Origin: Rothia gullae
Lineage (GTDB): Bacteria; Actinomycetota; Actinomycetes; Actinomycetales; Micrococcaceae
Assembly (NCBI RefSeq): GCF_024294905.1
Contig: NZ_JANCOC010000010.1
Span: 30,347 to 94,346 of the forward strand
DNA: 64,000 nucleotides
Direction of reading: 5' to 3'
This document shows positions 34,836 through 43,900 of the stretch, in pieces (position 1 is the stretch's first letter; every line of letters starts with the position of its first letter). The translations under genes and the position numbers were made by a program. The notes beneath the pieces were generated by a model. It was not told the origin of the DNA. It made no database searches and saw only the letters and a program-made list of their open reading frames with translations.

Positions 34836-36107
34836 TTAATCCTCTACGGAGCGGAATGCTACAACCGCGTTGTGGCCGCCGAAACCGAAGGAGTTCGACA
34901 GTGCCACAATCTCGCCGGCGGGCAGCTCGCGTGCCTCGGTCACCACGTCCAGGTCAATCTGGGGGTCCTTGTTGTCCAGGTTGATGGTGCAGGGTGCGGT
35001 GCGGTGGTGCAGCGCCAGTACGGTGAGTACGGCTTCGAGTGCGCCCGCGCCGCCGAGCAGGTGGCCGGTCATGGACTTGGTTGCAGAGACGGCAATGTTT
35101 TTGGTGTGCTCGCCGAAGGTTTCGTGCATTGCGGTTGCTTCGGGCAGGTCACCGGCGGGGGTGCTGGTGGCGTGCGCGTTAATGTGCACGACGGTCTTCG
35201 GATCGATGTTGCCGTCTTCGAGGGCTTCGCGCAGTGCGCGGGTTGCGCCGAGTGCTGCGGGGTCCGGTGCGGTGATGTGGTAGGAGTCGGAGGATACGCC
35301 GGTGCCTGCCAGTTCCGCGTAGACGCGTGCGCCGCGTGCCTTGGCGTGCTCTTCGGATTCGAGGATGAGCGCTGCTGCGCCTTCACCCATGACAAAGCCG
35401 TCGCGGTCAACGTCGTAGGGTCGGGATGCCTTTTCGGGTTCGTCGTTGCGGGAGGAGAGTGCCTGCATCTTGGCGAATGCTGCCATGGGAAGCGGGTGGA
35501 TTGCTGCTTCGGCACCGCCGACGATGACGACGTCTGCCTTGCCGCTGCGGATCATTTCAGCACCGAGCTGCATGGCTTCGGTGGAGGATGCGCATGCGGA
35601 GACGACGGTCTGTGCTGCGGCGCGTGCCTTGAGGTTCATGGAGACGGCTGCTGCGTTGCCGTTGGGCATGAGCATCGGAACGGTCATGGGGAGGACGCGG
35701 CGGGGGCCCTTTTCGCGTAGGGTGTCCCATGCGTCGAGGAGGGTCCACACGCCACCGATACCGGTACCGAAGGCTACGCCGGTGCGTTCGGGGTCGACTT
35801 CTTCTGCGGAGTCGGCGTCGGGGCCGGAGAATCCTGCGTCTTCCCATGCTTCGCGTGCGGCGATGAGGGCGAGCTGACCCGAGGGATCCAGGCGCTTTGC
35901 TTCTACCTTGGTGAGGCGGCCGGATTCGAGGGCGGGCACAGCGAGCTGGCCTGCAATGTATACGGGCAGGTCGTATTCCTTGACCCAGGGGCGGTCGAGG
36001 GTGGATACACCAGATACGCCCTTGGTTGCGTTTTCCCAGGTGGTGGGGACGTCGCCGCCAATGGGGGTGGTCGCGCCGAGGCCGGTCACCAGCACTTTTC
36101 GAGACAT
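34836..36107 (-). CDS. fabF: 3-oxoacyl-ACP synthase II
   Basis: 423 aa from ATG 36107 (MSRKVLVTGLGATTPIG); the frame is open 32 codons upstream but this is the family start and has GAAAGTGCC ahead. A condensing enzyme that elongates acyl-ACP with malonyl-ACP. The thiolase-fold active site shows the nucleophile Cys in TVVSACASSTEAM, the His residues in INAHATSTPAGD and ATKSMTGHLLGGAG, and the Gly-rich SNSFGFGGHNA. Fourth and last gene of fabD-fabH-acpP-fabF, the standard actinobacterial order. A DnaA-box-like TGTGGATAA lies upstream at 36156-36164. Confidence 0.96.
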   Translation of the reverse strand: MSRKVLVTGLGATTPIGGDVPTTWENATKGVSGVSTLDRPWVKEYDLPVYIAGQLAVPALESGRLTKVEAKRLDPSGQLALIAAREAWEDAGFSGPDADSAEEVDPERTGVAFGTGIGGVWTLLDAWDTLREKGPRRVLPMTVPMLMPNGNAAAVSMNLKARAAAQTVVSACASSTEAMQLGAEMIRSGKADVVIVGGAEAAIHPLPMAAFAKMQALSSRNDEPEKASRPYDVDRDGFVMGEGAAALILESEEHAKARGARVYAELAGTGVSSDSYHITAPDPAALGATRALREALEDGNIDPKTVVHINAHATSTPAGDLPEATAMHETFGEHTKNIAVSATKSMTGHLLGGAGALEAVLTVLALHHRTAPCTINLDNKDPQIDLDVVTEARELPAGEIVALSNSFGFGGHNAVVAFRSVED

Positions 36108-36323
36108 TGTGGCACTTTCTCTTCGGTGGTCGAGTTGGTGGTTTATCCGGTGGTGTGTGGATAAAAACCTGTTGGGCCCGGGGTTTACAGTGGGCGTTTT
36201 CACGCCGTGGAGAGTGGAGTCATCGCACCCTGTGTGTTCCCGGGAGTGTGTTGGGTTGGTTGAGTGAATAGCGATGCGGCGCGGGCCGGTGAGAGCCTGC
36301 GCCGCCTCGTTATTGGTTATAGC

Positions 36324-36566
36324 TTAGGCAGCGTTCGCGATGAACTCGACTGCGTCGCCAACGGTCTTGAGGTTCTGGACCTCTTCGTCCGGGATGGTCA
36401 CCTCGAACTTCTCCTCAGCGTTCACGACGATGGTCATCATCGAGATGGAGTCGATGTCCAGGTCCTCGGTGAAGAACTTGTCCAGCTGAACGTCCTCAAC
36501 CTCAATGCCGGTCTCTTCGTTAACGATCTCTGCCAGACCTGCGAGGATCTCTTCCTTGTTAGCCAT
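36324..36566 (-). CDS. acpP: Acyl carrier protein
   Basis: 80 aa, four-helix acidic protein. The phosphopantetheine attachment Ser is in DLDIDSISMM (about residue 41). The segments NEETGIEVEDV and FEVTIPDEEVQNLKTVGDAV are typical ACP. It carries growing acyl chains as thioesters between the Fab enzymes encoded around it. It lies between fabH and fabF, the usual place. The ribosome site is AGGAGCC just upstream of ATG 36566. Confidence 0.97.
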   Translation of the reverse strand: MANKEEILAGLAEIVNEETGIEVEDVQLDKFFTEDLDIDSISMMTIVVNAEEKFEVTIPDEEVQNLKTVGDAVEFIANAA

Positions 36567-36770
36567 TCAGGGGCTCCTTTGTTTTTTCGATGGTCATCGC
36601 ACCCGCCGGGTGGGGGTACGCGTGCATTACCGAGTTTATCGTGTCTGCGTGGTGTACGCATGGGTCAACTCGGAGTTTGTGGGGATGCTTTCCCGCTTTA
36701 TTTTCTTTCTCGCACACCGGCGCTGTGCCGGTCGTGAGGGGCGGGGAGCATCGGGCTCCGGTGGTTTTCC

Positions 36771-37796
36771 TTAGGGAAGGACGACCACCTGAGCCGCGAA
36801 TGCCAGTCCGGCACCGAAACCGATCTGCAGGGCGAACTTGCCGGAGAGTTCCGGGTTCTCCTTGAGCAGGCGGTGCGCGGCGAGGGGGACGGATGCGGCG
36901 GAGGTGTTACCGGCATCGACGATGTCGCGTGCCACTGCCACCGTGTCGGGAAGCTTGAGGGTCTTGACCATCTGGTCAATGATGCGGGCATTTGCCTGGT
37001 GCGGGATGAGTGCGCCGAGCTCGTCGGGGGTGATGCCGGCGGTTTCGAGTGCCTGCTTGGCGACCTTCGCCATTTCCCATACTGCCCAGCGGAAGACGGA
37101 GGGGCCGTCCTGACGCAGGGTGGGCCAGAGCTTTTCGCCTTCTTCGACGGGGTTTGCGGCGAAGTCGCGGTTGCGGATGTCCAGCAGGGAGTGGGTCATG
37201 CCGACGGTGCCCCAGCGGGAGCCGTCCGAACCCCATACGGTCGGGGCGATGCCGGGTTCGTCGGAGACGCCTACGACTGCTGCGCCTGCGCCGTCGCCGA
37301 GCAGGAAGGAGATGGTGCGTTCGGTGTTGTCGATGAAGTCGGAGAGCTTCTCAACGCCGATGACCAGCACGTGCTTTGCGGTACCCGCGCGGACGAGGGC
37401 GTCTGCCTGGGCGATGCCGTAGCAGAAACCTGCACACGCTGCGGAGATGTCGTATGCGGGGCACTTGGAGCCGATTGCGTCGGCGACCAGCGTTGCCAGG
37501 GAGGGGGTTGCGTAGGGGTGCGAGATGGTCGAGATGATGACCGCCTCAATGTCCTCACCGGTTACACCGGATGCTTCGAGGGCGTCCTTTGCAGCGCTGA
37601 TGGCAAGGTCTGCTACCGACTGGTTTTCGCTGGCGCGGTGGCGGGTTGCGATGCCGGTGCGCTGCTTGATCCACTCGTCGGAGGAGTTGATTGCCTCAAC
37701 GATGTCATCGTTGGGGACGATGACATCGCCGCGGGCTGCGCCGTAACCGAGGATGCGGGAGTAGCGGTTGATTTCGTACTGCTTGAGGGTAGTCAC
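36771..37796 (-). CDS. fabH: 3-oxoacyl-ACP synthase III
   Basis: 341 aa. I choose GTG 37796 (VTTLKQYEINRYSRILGYG) because AAGGA lies 8 bp upstream; an ATG 10 codons earlier has no ribosome site. It starts fatty acid synthesis by condensing an acyl-CoA primer with malonyl-ACP. The catalytic Cys is in DISAACAGFCYGIA, His in LIPHQANARI and Asn in VDAGNTSAASVPLA; DEWIKQRTGI is the family signature near the start. Actinobacterial FabH often prefers branched primers, but this cannot be read from the sequence. Second gene of the fab operon. Confidence 0.96.
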   Translation of the reverse strand: MTTLKQYEINRYSRILGYGAARGDVIVPNDDIVEAINSSDEWIKQRTGIATRHRASENQSVADLAISAAKDALEASGVTGEDIEAVIISTISHPYATPSLATLVADAIGSKCPAYDISAACAGFCYGIAQADALVRAGTAKHVLVIGVEKLSDFIDNTERTISFLLGDGAGAAVVGVSDEPGIAPTVWGSDGSRWGTVGMTHSLLDIRNRDFAANPVEEGEKLWPTLRQDGPSVFRWAVWEMAKVAKQALETAGITPDELGALIPHQANARIIDQMVKTLKLPDTVAVARDIVDAGNTSAASVPLAAHRLLKENPELSGKFALQIGFGAGLAFAAQVVVLP

Positions 37797-37912
37797 GTAT
37801 TCAATCCTTAGTGCTGATGCTCGCAAGACACTGTGTGCCTCGCAGGTCTAAAGTGCATGTCTAGTGTGAAGGGTTCCCAGCGCGGGGAGGGCGGGGTGCT
37901 CTCCCCCGGTGT

Positions 37913-38812
37913 TTAGCCCTTCAGCGAGGCGAGGTCCTCGGGAGTGTTGATGGAGGTGCCGGGCACGCCGCGCATCGCGCGCTTTGCCAGGCCGACCAGG
38001 GTGCCTGCGGGAGCGACCTCGATAATGCCGGCAGCCTCACGCTCGAGCAGGGTTGCCATACACAGGTCCCAGCGGACGGGGCTGGTGACCTGAGAGACGA
38101 GGGTCTTGACGAACTCTTCACCGGATGCCACGGCGGAACCGTCGCGGTTGGTCAGCAGTGCAGAGGTCGGGTCGGAGATCTGCAGGGATGCGGTGAACTC
38201 TTCCAGTGCGGGCACGGCGGGTGCCATTGCCTCGGTGTGGAATGCGCCAGCGACCTTCAGGGGGATGACGCGAGCGCGCGCGGGCGGGTTCGCGGCGAAT
38301 GCCTCGATGGCGGGGATGGGGCCTGCGGCTACAATCTGGCCGCCGCCGTTGGAGTTTGCTGCGACGAGGCCTGCTGCGTCGATGGCTTCGCGGACGTTTT
38401 CTTCAACACCGCCGAGTACTGCAGCCATGCCGGTCGGGGAGGCGGCTGCCGCCTCCGCCATGCCGTTCGCGCGCACGCGCACGAAACGCATTGCATCTTC
38501 GTCGCTGAGTACGCCTGCGAGGGCTACTGCGGTGATTTCGCCGACGGAGTGGCCCGCGAAGATGAGTTCTTCACCGTCGAGTTCGCGCAGTGCGAGGCGA
38601 CCGGTGACGATGCCTGCAGCCACGATGAGGGGCTGGGCGATTGCGGTGTCCTTGATGGTTTCTTCTTCGGCTTCGGTGCCGTAGTGAATCAGGTCGACGT
38701 CTGCCGCTTCGGAGAGTCGTTCCAGGTGCTCACGCACACCTTCAATCTCGAGCCAGGGGCTCAGGAAGCCCTTCTTCTGGGAGCCCTGTCCGGGGCAAAC
38801 GAGTGCGCGCAT
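37913..38812 (-). CDS. fabD: Malonyl-CoA:ACP transacylase
   Basis: 299 aa. It loads malonyl groups onto ACP. Motifs: CPGQGSQKKGF at the N-terminus, the nucleophile Ser in FAGHSVGEITAVALAG (about residue 90), the carboxylate-binding Arg in MRFVRVRANGM, and the catalytic His in LKVAGAFHTEAMAPA. First gene of the fab operon; the 250 bp upstream (38813-39063) should contain its promoter and probably the binding site of an actinobacterial fatty acid regulator, which I could not identify. Confidence 0.96.
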   Translation of the reverse strand: MRALVCPGQGSQKKGFLSPWLEIEGVREHLERLSEAADVDLIHYGTEAEEETIKDTAIAQPLIVAAGIVTGRLALRELDGEELIFAGHSVGEITAVALAGVLSDEDAMRFVRVRANGMAEAAAASPTGMAAVLGGVEENVREAIDAAGLVAANSNGGGQIVAAGPIPAIEAFAANPPARARVIPLKVAGAFHTEAMAPAVPALEEFTASLQISDPTSALLTNRDGSAVASGEEFVKTLVSQVTSPVRWDLCMATLLEREAAGIIEVAPAGTLVGLAKRAMRGVPGTSINTPEDLASLKG

Positions 38813-38988
38813 GCGGTGCGACCTTTCTGGTTTTTAATACTCGTACGCGGTGCCGTTATAGAGACGAAGACCACGGTTAGTCTGTTACCTATGCTACCTT
38901 GTTCAGCCGCCTTGCATAAACATCACTGTGCAGAAACTTTGGGCTGCGCGGGATATTTAGGCAGACATTGAACAGTGTATAGCTTAGA

Positions 38989-39030
38989 TTGAACTTGTCC
39001 ATTCGTACAACCCGAACGGACAAGGTTCAA
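38989..39030. promoter_or_regulatory. Inverted repeat between fabD start and xerC end
   Basis: TTGAACTTGTCCATTCG (38989-39005) and CGAACGGACAAGGTTCAA (39013-39030) are near-perfect inverted copies with one indel and one mismatch. It lies just past the xerC stop, so it could be the xerC terminator, or, being upstream of fabD, an operator. No U-tract is obvious. Confidence 0.45.
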
Positions 39031-39063
39031 ATAGAGAGACAGCTAACTTTCGGGTTGCCACCC

Positions 39064-40197
39064 CTATGCTCGCGGATGCGCCCGCGCGTACGTCTCCGCC
39101 AGACGCTTCATCGACACGTGCGTGTAAATCTGCGTGGTCGCCAACGACGAATGACCCAGCAGCTCCTGCACCGAACGAATATCGGCACCACCATCCACCA
39201 GGTGAGTCGCCGCCGAATGACGCAAAACGTGCGCACCCGACGCCTGAGTATTCTCCACCGTGCGCAGCAGGCGGGTCAGGTCCTCACGAATCTGACGGGC
39301 ATTCGCACGCCCGCCCCGAGGGCCAATAAACAGCGCCGTCACACCCTGCGCACCCTCCGGAATCCACTGCGGACGACCATAGGACACCCAACGATTCAGC
39401 GCCCTAAGCGCCGGGGTACCCAACGGCACCACGCGCTCCTTATTACCCTTACCCAGCACGCGCACCGTCTTATTCGCCCGGTCCACGCTCTGCAAATCCA
39501 GGCCGGTCAGCTCAGAAATACGCATACCCGAGGCGTACAGCACCTCAACCACAGCTTCCAGGCGCAGCAGGCGCGCATCACGAGAATCCTGCGCCCGACG
39601 CTCCTGCAGGGTGGTCAGCAGCTGGTTCATCTGCTCACGGCTCAGCACCGGCGGCAGGTGGTTTTCCCGCTTGGGGGTGCGCATACCGCGGGTGGGATTG
39701 GCGTACACCAGTTCCTCCTCCTGAGCCCAGGTGAAGAACGTGCGCAGGGTCGAACCGCGGCGCGCCACCGTAGAACGAGCCGCCTGCCGCAGATGCAACG
39801 AGCCCAACCACTCACGAATCAGGGACGCATCAATGCTGTCCAGATGCCGCACGCCGCGGCGCGCCATGTAGCCGAAGAAGCCCTCCAAATCGGAGATATA
39901 CGAACGGATTGTCTCTTCGGAACGGTGCTTCTCGTAGCGCAAAAAACGCTCAAAACGGTCCAGGACGGGGCGGAACACCTCACCGGAAACACCCAGTGCC
40001 GATTCGGGCAGCGCAGAATCGGGCAGGGCAGAATCTGGACCCTCAGCTTGGGTTTCGGGATAATCGGCAGCAAGGCTGCGGGTGTAGGTCACCGGCAGGG
40101 TCGTGGAGGGAGCCTCGTCCCGGTATTCTTCCTGGTTCTCAGCTCGGTTTTCTGCCTGATTTTCAGCTCGGTTTTCAGGCTGGCGGGCGGCGGTCAT
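39064..40197 (-). CDS. xerC: Tyrosine recombinase XerC
   Basis: 377 aa. The core-binding domain (about 75-165: FERFLRYEKHRSEETIRSYISDLEGFFGY) and catalytic domain (about 185-370) are complete: Arg in YASGMRISELTGL, Lys in GKGNKERVVPLG, HVLRHSAATHLVDGGAD with His and Arg, LGHSSLATTQIYTHV with His and the Tyr nucleophile. It resolves chromosome dimers at dif together with XerD. The first about 70 residues are an extra low-complexity arm with repeated ENRAENQ and SALPDSALPESAL units not found in typical XerC. The gene is followed by dprA further upstream in the same direction. Confidence 0.92.
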   Translation of the reverse strand: MTAARQPENRAENQAENRAENQEEYRDEAPSTTLPVTYTRSLAADYPETQAEGPDSALPDSALPESALGVSGEVFRPVLDRFERFLRYEKHRSEETIRSYISDLEGFFGYMARRGVRHLDSIDASLIREWLGSLHLRQAARSTVARRGSTLRTFFTWAQEEELVYANPTRGMRTPKRENHLPPVLSREQMNQLLTTLQERRAQDSRDARLLRLEAVVEVLYASGMRISELTGLDLQSVDRANKTVRVLGKGNKERVVPLGTPALRALNRWVSYGRPQWIPEGAQGVTALFIGPRGGRANARQIREDLTRLLRTVENTQASGAHVLRHSAATHLVDGGADIRSVQELLGHSSLATTQIYTHVSMKRLAETYARAHPRA

Positions 40198-40342
40198 GCG
40201 TCCCTCCTTTCGGGTTTTGGTCTTTCGACATTCTCTCCGCGCGTCTGCCGATAGCGTGGCGGCGGGGGTAGGCTCCGCGCCAGTACGCGCAAGCCTACCC
40301 CCAATTGTAGAGAGGTTCCACGCTCTCCACGTGCTGCCCTGT

Positions 40343-40378
40343 CATGACCGGCCGCCCCGTCATGACCGACCGCCACAA
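40343..40378. repeat. 18-bp tandem doublet between xerC and dprA
   Basis: GTCATGACCGGCCGCCCC and GTCATGACCGACCGCCAC are consecutive copies with two mismatches. Part of the repeat-rich 40198-40463 gap. Confidence 0.75.
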
Positions 40379-40408
40379 CCCGCTACTACCTGGGCGTTCT
40401 GCAGGGGT

Positions 40409-40460
40409 TTCAGCGCGGGCGTTCAGCTGGGGTTTTCAGCGGGAGTGTTCAGCGGGGGCT
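40409..40460 (-). repeat. Four 13-bp tandem units just beyond the dprA stop
   Basis: TTCAGCGCGGGCG, TTCAGCTGGGGTT, TTCAGCGGGAGTG and TTCAGCGGGGGCT follow with an exact 13-bp period and end 3 bp before the dprA stop codon. On the minus strand every unit contains CTGAA. Confidence 0.75.
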
Positions 40461-40463
40461 CTT

Positions 40464-42266
40464 CTACACCGCGACAGCCGGGCGGACCTTCCGCCAGCTT
40501 GTTCCACGGCTCTCCGCCAGACCGCAGCGACCCAGGTGGAACAGGTCAGCCATCACGTCGCGAGCACCCAATCCAAGAGCTGCGGCAATCTCGTCCACGC
40601 CACGGTAGGTACGCGGGCTCAAGTCGTCCCACACCCTGCCCTGTCGTTCGGTCAGCTCGTCCAGCGCGCTGGAGGATGCAGCCTGATCCCATTCGCTCTC
40701 GTGCTCGGTGCCCAGTTCGAAACCCGCGGCGGCATCGTATTCGAGGATGTCCGCGGCCTCGGTGAGTGTTTGCGCTAGTCCATCGCGTAGCAGACGGTTC
40801 GTACCCACCGAGTTCGGCGAATTAATCTGCCCCGGAACCGCCCAGAGGGTACGACCAATCTCCATCGCGTGACGAGCCGTGTTCAGGGCACCGGAACGCC
40901 AGCGCGCCTCCACCACAATGGTGTGCCGCGCCAACGCCGCAATCAGACGGTTACGCTCCAGAAAACGCCAACGCGTGGGGGTATTGCCCACGCTCACCTC
41001 GCTCATAATGAGCCCACGGTCAACAATCATGTTCAACGCATCCGAGTTCTGTGCCGGGTACAACCGGTCCAGCCCACCCGCCATGAAAGCGATGGTCGGC
41101 AGGTCGCTACTCTGCTGGGTCAGCGCCGCCCGATGCGCCGCAATATCGATGCCCATCGCACCGCCAGAAATCACCGTGTACCCGCGGCGTGCCAGCTCGG
41201 CGGCGAGGTGGGTCGTCGCCTCCGTACCGTAGATGCTCGGGTCACGCGAACCGACCAGCGCCACGCTCGGGGCAGACGCCACATCCAGCAGGTGCCGCGA
41301 ATCGCCTCGGCACCACAGCCCGTACGGTCGGTCGGGCCCTAAATCGTTCAGCTGCGGCGGCCACAGCGGATCGGCGGGAGTGACCAGCCACGCCCCGCAG
41401 GTTGCCGCCATGTGCGCCTCCGCGTTCAGGGTGCGTTCCATACGGCGGTTCCAGCGCAGGCGGCGGGTCGCGAGCGCCTTGCCGAACTTATCGCGACTCA
41501 TCTGATGCTCACCCGGCGTGTAGTAGCCATTCGCGCTACAGAACAGGGCGGACTCCCCTTCCGCGGGTGCGCCCACCGAGCGCAGAAAATCGCTGAGTTG
41601 CGTATCCGGTTCGCCGTGCTCCCAGGTGTGCTCATCCGGGATGTGCCCGGTCATCAGGTAGTGTAGGGTCAGCGGCGCTCCCAGGGTTGCGAGGGATTCG
41701 ACCACGAGCTCATCGGCGGGTTCGGCGTAGCGCATCAGCTGAGCGGTGCAGCAGCGGATGTACTCGCGGCACGCCGCCTCAACCTCCTGAGCGCTGAGGG
41801 CTGGATTGAACAGGGGCGATGGATTGAGCAGGGGTGCTGGATTGAGCAGGGGCGCAGGGTCAGAACTGCTGGAGGCTGTGCCCACCGGAGCTTCGGGGTA
41901 CACACCCTGATGCTCCGGCTGGTTCATCTCTTCCAGGTGTTTCTCTTCCAAGTACACAGGGTCATCTAAGTACACCGGGTTCAGGCAGGAGGCGAGGAAA
42001 CCCGGCAACCGCGCCGCGTTATAGGGGCTCGGCGAGGGTTCCTGCCCTAGCGACAGAATATGCGCCACCCTCTCACGCACCAGAGCGTGCGCATCCAGGG
42101 TGCGGCCTGGCAGGCGGATCTGCAGTTCCTCCTGCACAAAATCCTCCGCCGCGCGCTCTTCTGAAACATGCTCTCCCTGCGCGCGCTCTTCCGGCGCTGT
42201 TTCTTTCAGCCCATTTTCTTTCAATTCGGCCTCATCAGCTCGTTTTCTGAGCTTCTTCTCACTCAT
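40464..42266 (-). CDS. dprA: DNA-processing protein DprA with long N-terminal extension
   Basis: 600 aa, against 290-400 in most DprA. The Rossmann-type core is in about residues 300-500: SVALVGSRDPSIYG, YTVISGGAMGIDIAAHRAAL, FMAGGLDRLYPAQN, FLERNRLIAALARHTIVVEA and SGALNTARHAMEIGRTLWAVPG. A C-terminal winged helix follows (about 530-590). DprA loads RecA on incoming single-stranded DNA in transformation. The first about 150 residues are charged and low-complexity, with NPAPLLNPSPLFNP-type repeats, and look disordered; about 150-290 is a helical domain. The neighbour comM supports a DNA-uptake role. Confidence 0.93.
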   Translation of the reverse strand: MSEKKLRKRADEAELKENGLKETAPEERAQGEHVSEERAAEDFVQEELQIRLPGRTLDAHALVRERVAHILSLGQEPSPSPYNAARLPGFLASCLNPVYLDDPVYLEEKHLEEMNQPEHQGVYPEAPVGTASSSSDPAPLLNPAPLLNPSPLFNPALSAQEVEAACREYIRCCTAQLMRYAEPADELVVESLATLGAPLTLHYLMTGHIPDEHTWEHGEPDTQLSDFLRSVGAPAEGESALFCSANGYYTPGEHQMSRDKFGKALATRRLRWNRRMERTLNAEAHMAATCGAWLVTPADPLWPPQLNDLGPDRPYGLWCRGDSRHLLDVASAPSVALVGSRDPSIYGTEATTHLAAELARRGYTVISGGAMGIDIAAHRAALTQQSSDLPTIAFMAGGLDRLYPAQNSDALNMIVDRGLIMSEVSVGNTPTRWRFLERNRLIAALARHTIVVEARWRSGALNTARHAMEIGRTLWAVPGQINSPNSVGTNRLLRDGLAQTLTEAADILEYDAAAGFELGTEHESEWDQAASSSALDELTERQGRVWDDLSPRTYRGVDEIAAALGLGARDVMADLFHLGRCGLAESRGTSWRKVRPAVAV

Positions 42267-42312
42267 GACGTTCTTCTCCTCTCTTGAGTGATTCGTTCTA
42301 TAAACCGGCTCG

Positions 42313-42361
42313 CTATTTCAGCTGACCCTATTTCAGCTGGCACGCTATTTCAGCTGGCACA
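42313..42361 (-). repeat. Three tandem copies of the comM gene end
   Basis: CTATTTCAGCTGACC (42313), CTATTTCAGCTGGCACG (42328) and CTATTTCAGCTGGCACA (42345) precede the real end TTATTTCAATTGCCCC (42362). On the minus strand each reads CAGCTGAAATAG, that is Gln-Leu-Lys-stop in register with the protein end GQLK-stop. Confidence 0.85.
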
Positions 42362-43900
42362 TTATTTCAATTGCCCCTGCTGCCGCAGAAAAAGCGCCAC
42401 ATCCAGGTGCTCCCGGCTCGGGTAGGCGGCACCCTCCAAATCGGCAAGAGTCCAGGCGATACGCAACACCCGGTCGTAGCCGCGAGCCGTCAGCGTTCCG
42501 CGGTCCACGGCGGCATTCAGCTCGCCGGTGAGCTTCGCATCCAGACGCAGCGGGCCGCGCAGAATCTTGCCGTTCATCTCCGCATTCGTCTTCAACCCGT
42601 ACGGCTCCAGGCGCTCACGCTGAGCCTGCCGCGCCGCCATGACGCGCTCACGAATCTGTGCCGAACTCTCGTTCACCTGACCGCCCGCAAGCTCCGTGGA
42701 AGACACCTTCGGAACCGTCACATTCACGTCAATACGGTCCACCAGCGGGCCGGACAGCCGCCCAAAATAAGCGCGACGCTCACGCGGAGCACACGTACAC
42801 TCCGTACCGGTGCCCACGTTCATGCCGCAAGGGCACGGGTTCGCCGCCAGGATCAGCTGAAACCGCGCCGGATATGTCGCCGACGCGCTCGAACGGTCCA
42901 GGGTCACGGTTCCCGACTCCAGGGGCTGACGGAGCGAATCGAGCACCGTGCGTTTGAACTCCGGCGCCTCGTCCAGAAAGAGCACGCCGCGGTGCGCTTT
43001 AGACACGCAGCCCGGGCGGGGAATGCCGCTACCACCGCCCAGAATCGCCGGCGCGGAGGCACTATGATGCGGCGCCTCAAACGGCGGCTGACGCACCAGC
43101 TCGCTCAGGTGCTCCCCCGCCGAGCAGAGGGAACGGATCGCGGTCACCTCCATCGCGGCATCGTTGTCGAGGGTCGGGAGGATGCTCGGCAAGCGCTCCG
43201 CCAACATGGTTTTACCGGAACCGGGCGGGCCAGTCAGCAGCATGTGATGACCGCCCGCAGCGGCAATTTCCAGGGCGAAACGACCCTGCGACTGACCGGC
43301 AACATCGCTCATATCCGAGGGAATTTCAGCCGATTTCGCCACCGGGGCGCTCGCCTCCGTCTGCGGGGCGGGTGGGTAGGTCAGCTTCTTGCTCTCAGCG
43401 CCGAGAGCGGCAAAAACCTCCGCCAGGCAGCGGAAACCGCTCACCTGCGCGCCGGGAATAAGCGCCGCCTCCTCAGCATTTTCGGCGGGCACAATCACGC
43501 GGTGGTGTCCGGCATCCACGGCGGCTTTGACCGCCGGCAGGATGCCCGGCACAGGGCGTAGCGTTCCGTCCAGTCCCAGCTCCCCCAGGAAGACGCTATC
43601 ACCGCTGGGGTGCAGTTTCTTCTCCGCCTGCAATGCCGCAACCACAATGGCTAGGTCGAACGCCGAGCCTCGTTTGGGTAGGGTCGCGGGGGTCAGGTTC
43701 ACGGTGAGCCGGTGCTGAGTGAGGGTTATGCCGGTGTTCTTCGCCGCGGAGCGCACACGCTCTTTAGACTCGTTGAGGGCGGTATCGGGCAGACCCAGCA
43801 GTACGAAGCCGGGCAAGCCCTGCGAGATGTCAGCCTCGACGTCAACAATATGCCCACGCAAGCCCACGAGCGCCACGGAATAGGTGCGTGCGAATCCCAT
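42362..43900 (-). CDS. comM: YifB/ComM-family AAA+ ATPase (Mg-chelatase-like)
   Basis: 512 aa. The N-terminal Lon-like domain (about 1-170) reads YSVALVGLRGHIVDVEADIS and GLPGFVLLGLPDTALNESKERVR. The AAA+ domain has Walker A LLTGPPGSGKTMLAERLPSI, Walker B GVLFLDEAPEF and the sensor region LILAANPCPCG with a four-Cys-like cluster. A C-terminal helical domain contains RGYDRVLRIAWTLADLEG. ComM is a helicase that drives branch migration during natural transformation. The start overlaps the yraN stop by one base (TAATG), so the two are translationally coupled; dprA lies just downstream. Confidence 0.94.
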   Translation of the reverse strand: MGFARTYSVALVGLRGHIVDVEADISQGLPGFVLLGLPDTALNESKERVRSAAKNTGITLTQHRLTVNLTPATLPKRGSAFDLAIVVAALQAEKKLHPSGDSVFLGELGLDGTLRPVPGILPAVKAAVDAGHHRVIVPAENAEEAALIPGAQVSGFRCLAEVFAALGAESKKLTYPPAPQTEASAPVAKSAEIPSDMSDVAGQSQGRFALEIAAAGGHHMLLTGPPGSGKTMLAERLPSILPTLDNDAAMEVTAIRSLCSAGEHLSELVRQPPFEAPHHSASAPAILGGGSGIPRPGCVSKAHRGVLFLDEAPEFKRTVLDSLRQPLESGTVTLDRSSASATYPARFQLILAANPCPCGMNVGTGTECTCAPRERRAYFGRLSGPLVDRIDVNVTVPKVSSTELAGGQVNESSAQIRERVMAARQAQRERLEPYGLKTNAEMNGKILRGPLRLDAKLTGELNAAVDRGTLTARGYDRVLRIAWTLADLEGAAYPSREHLDVALFLRQQGQLK

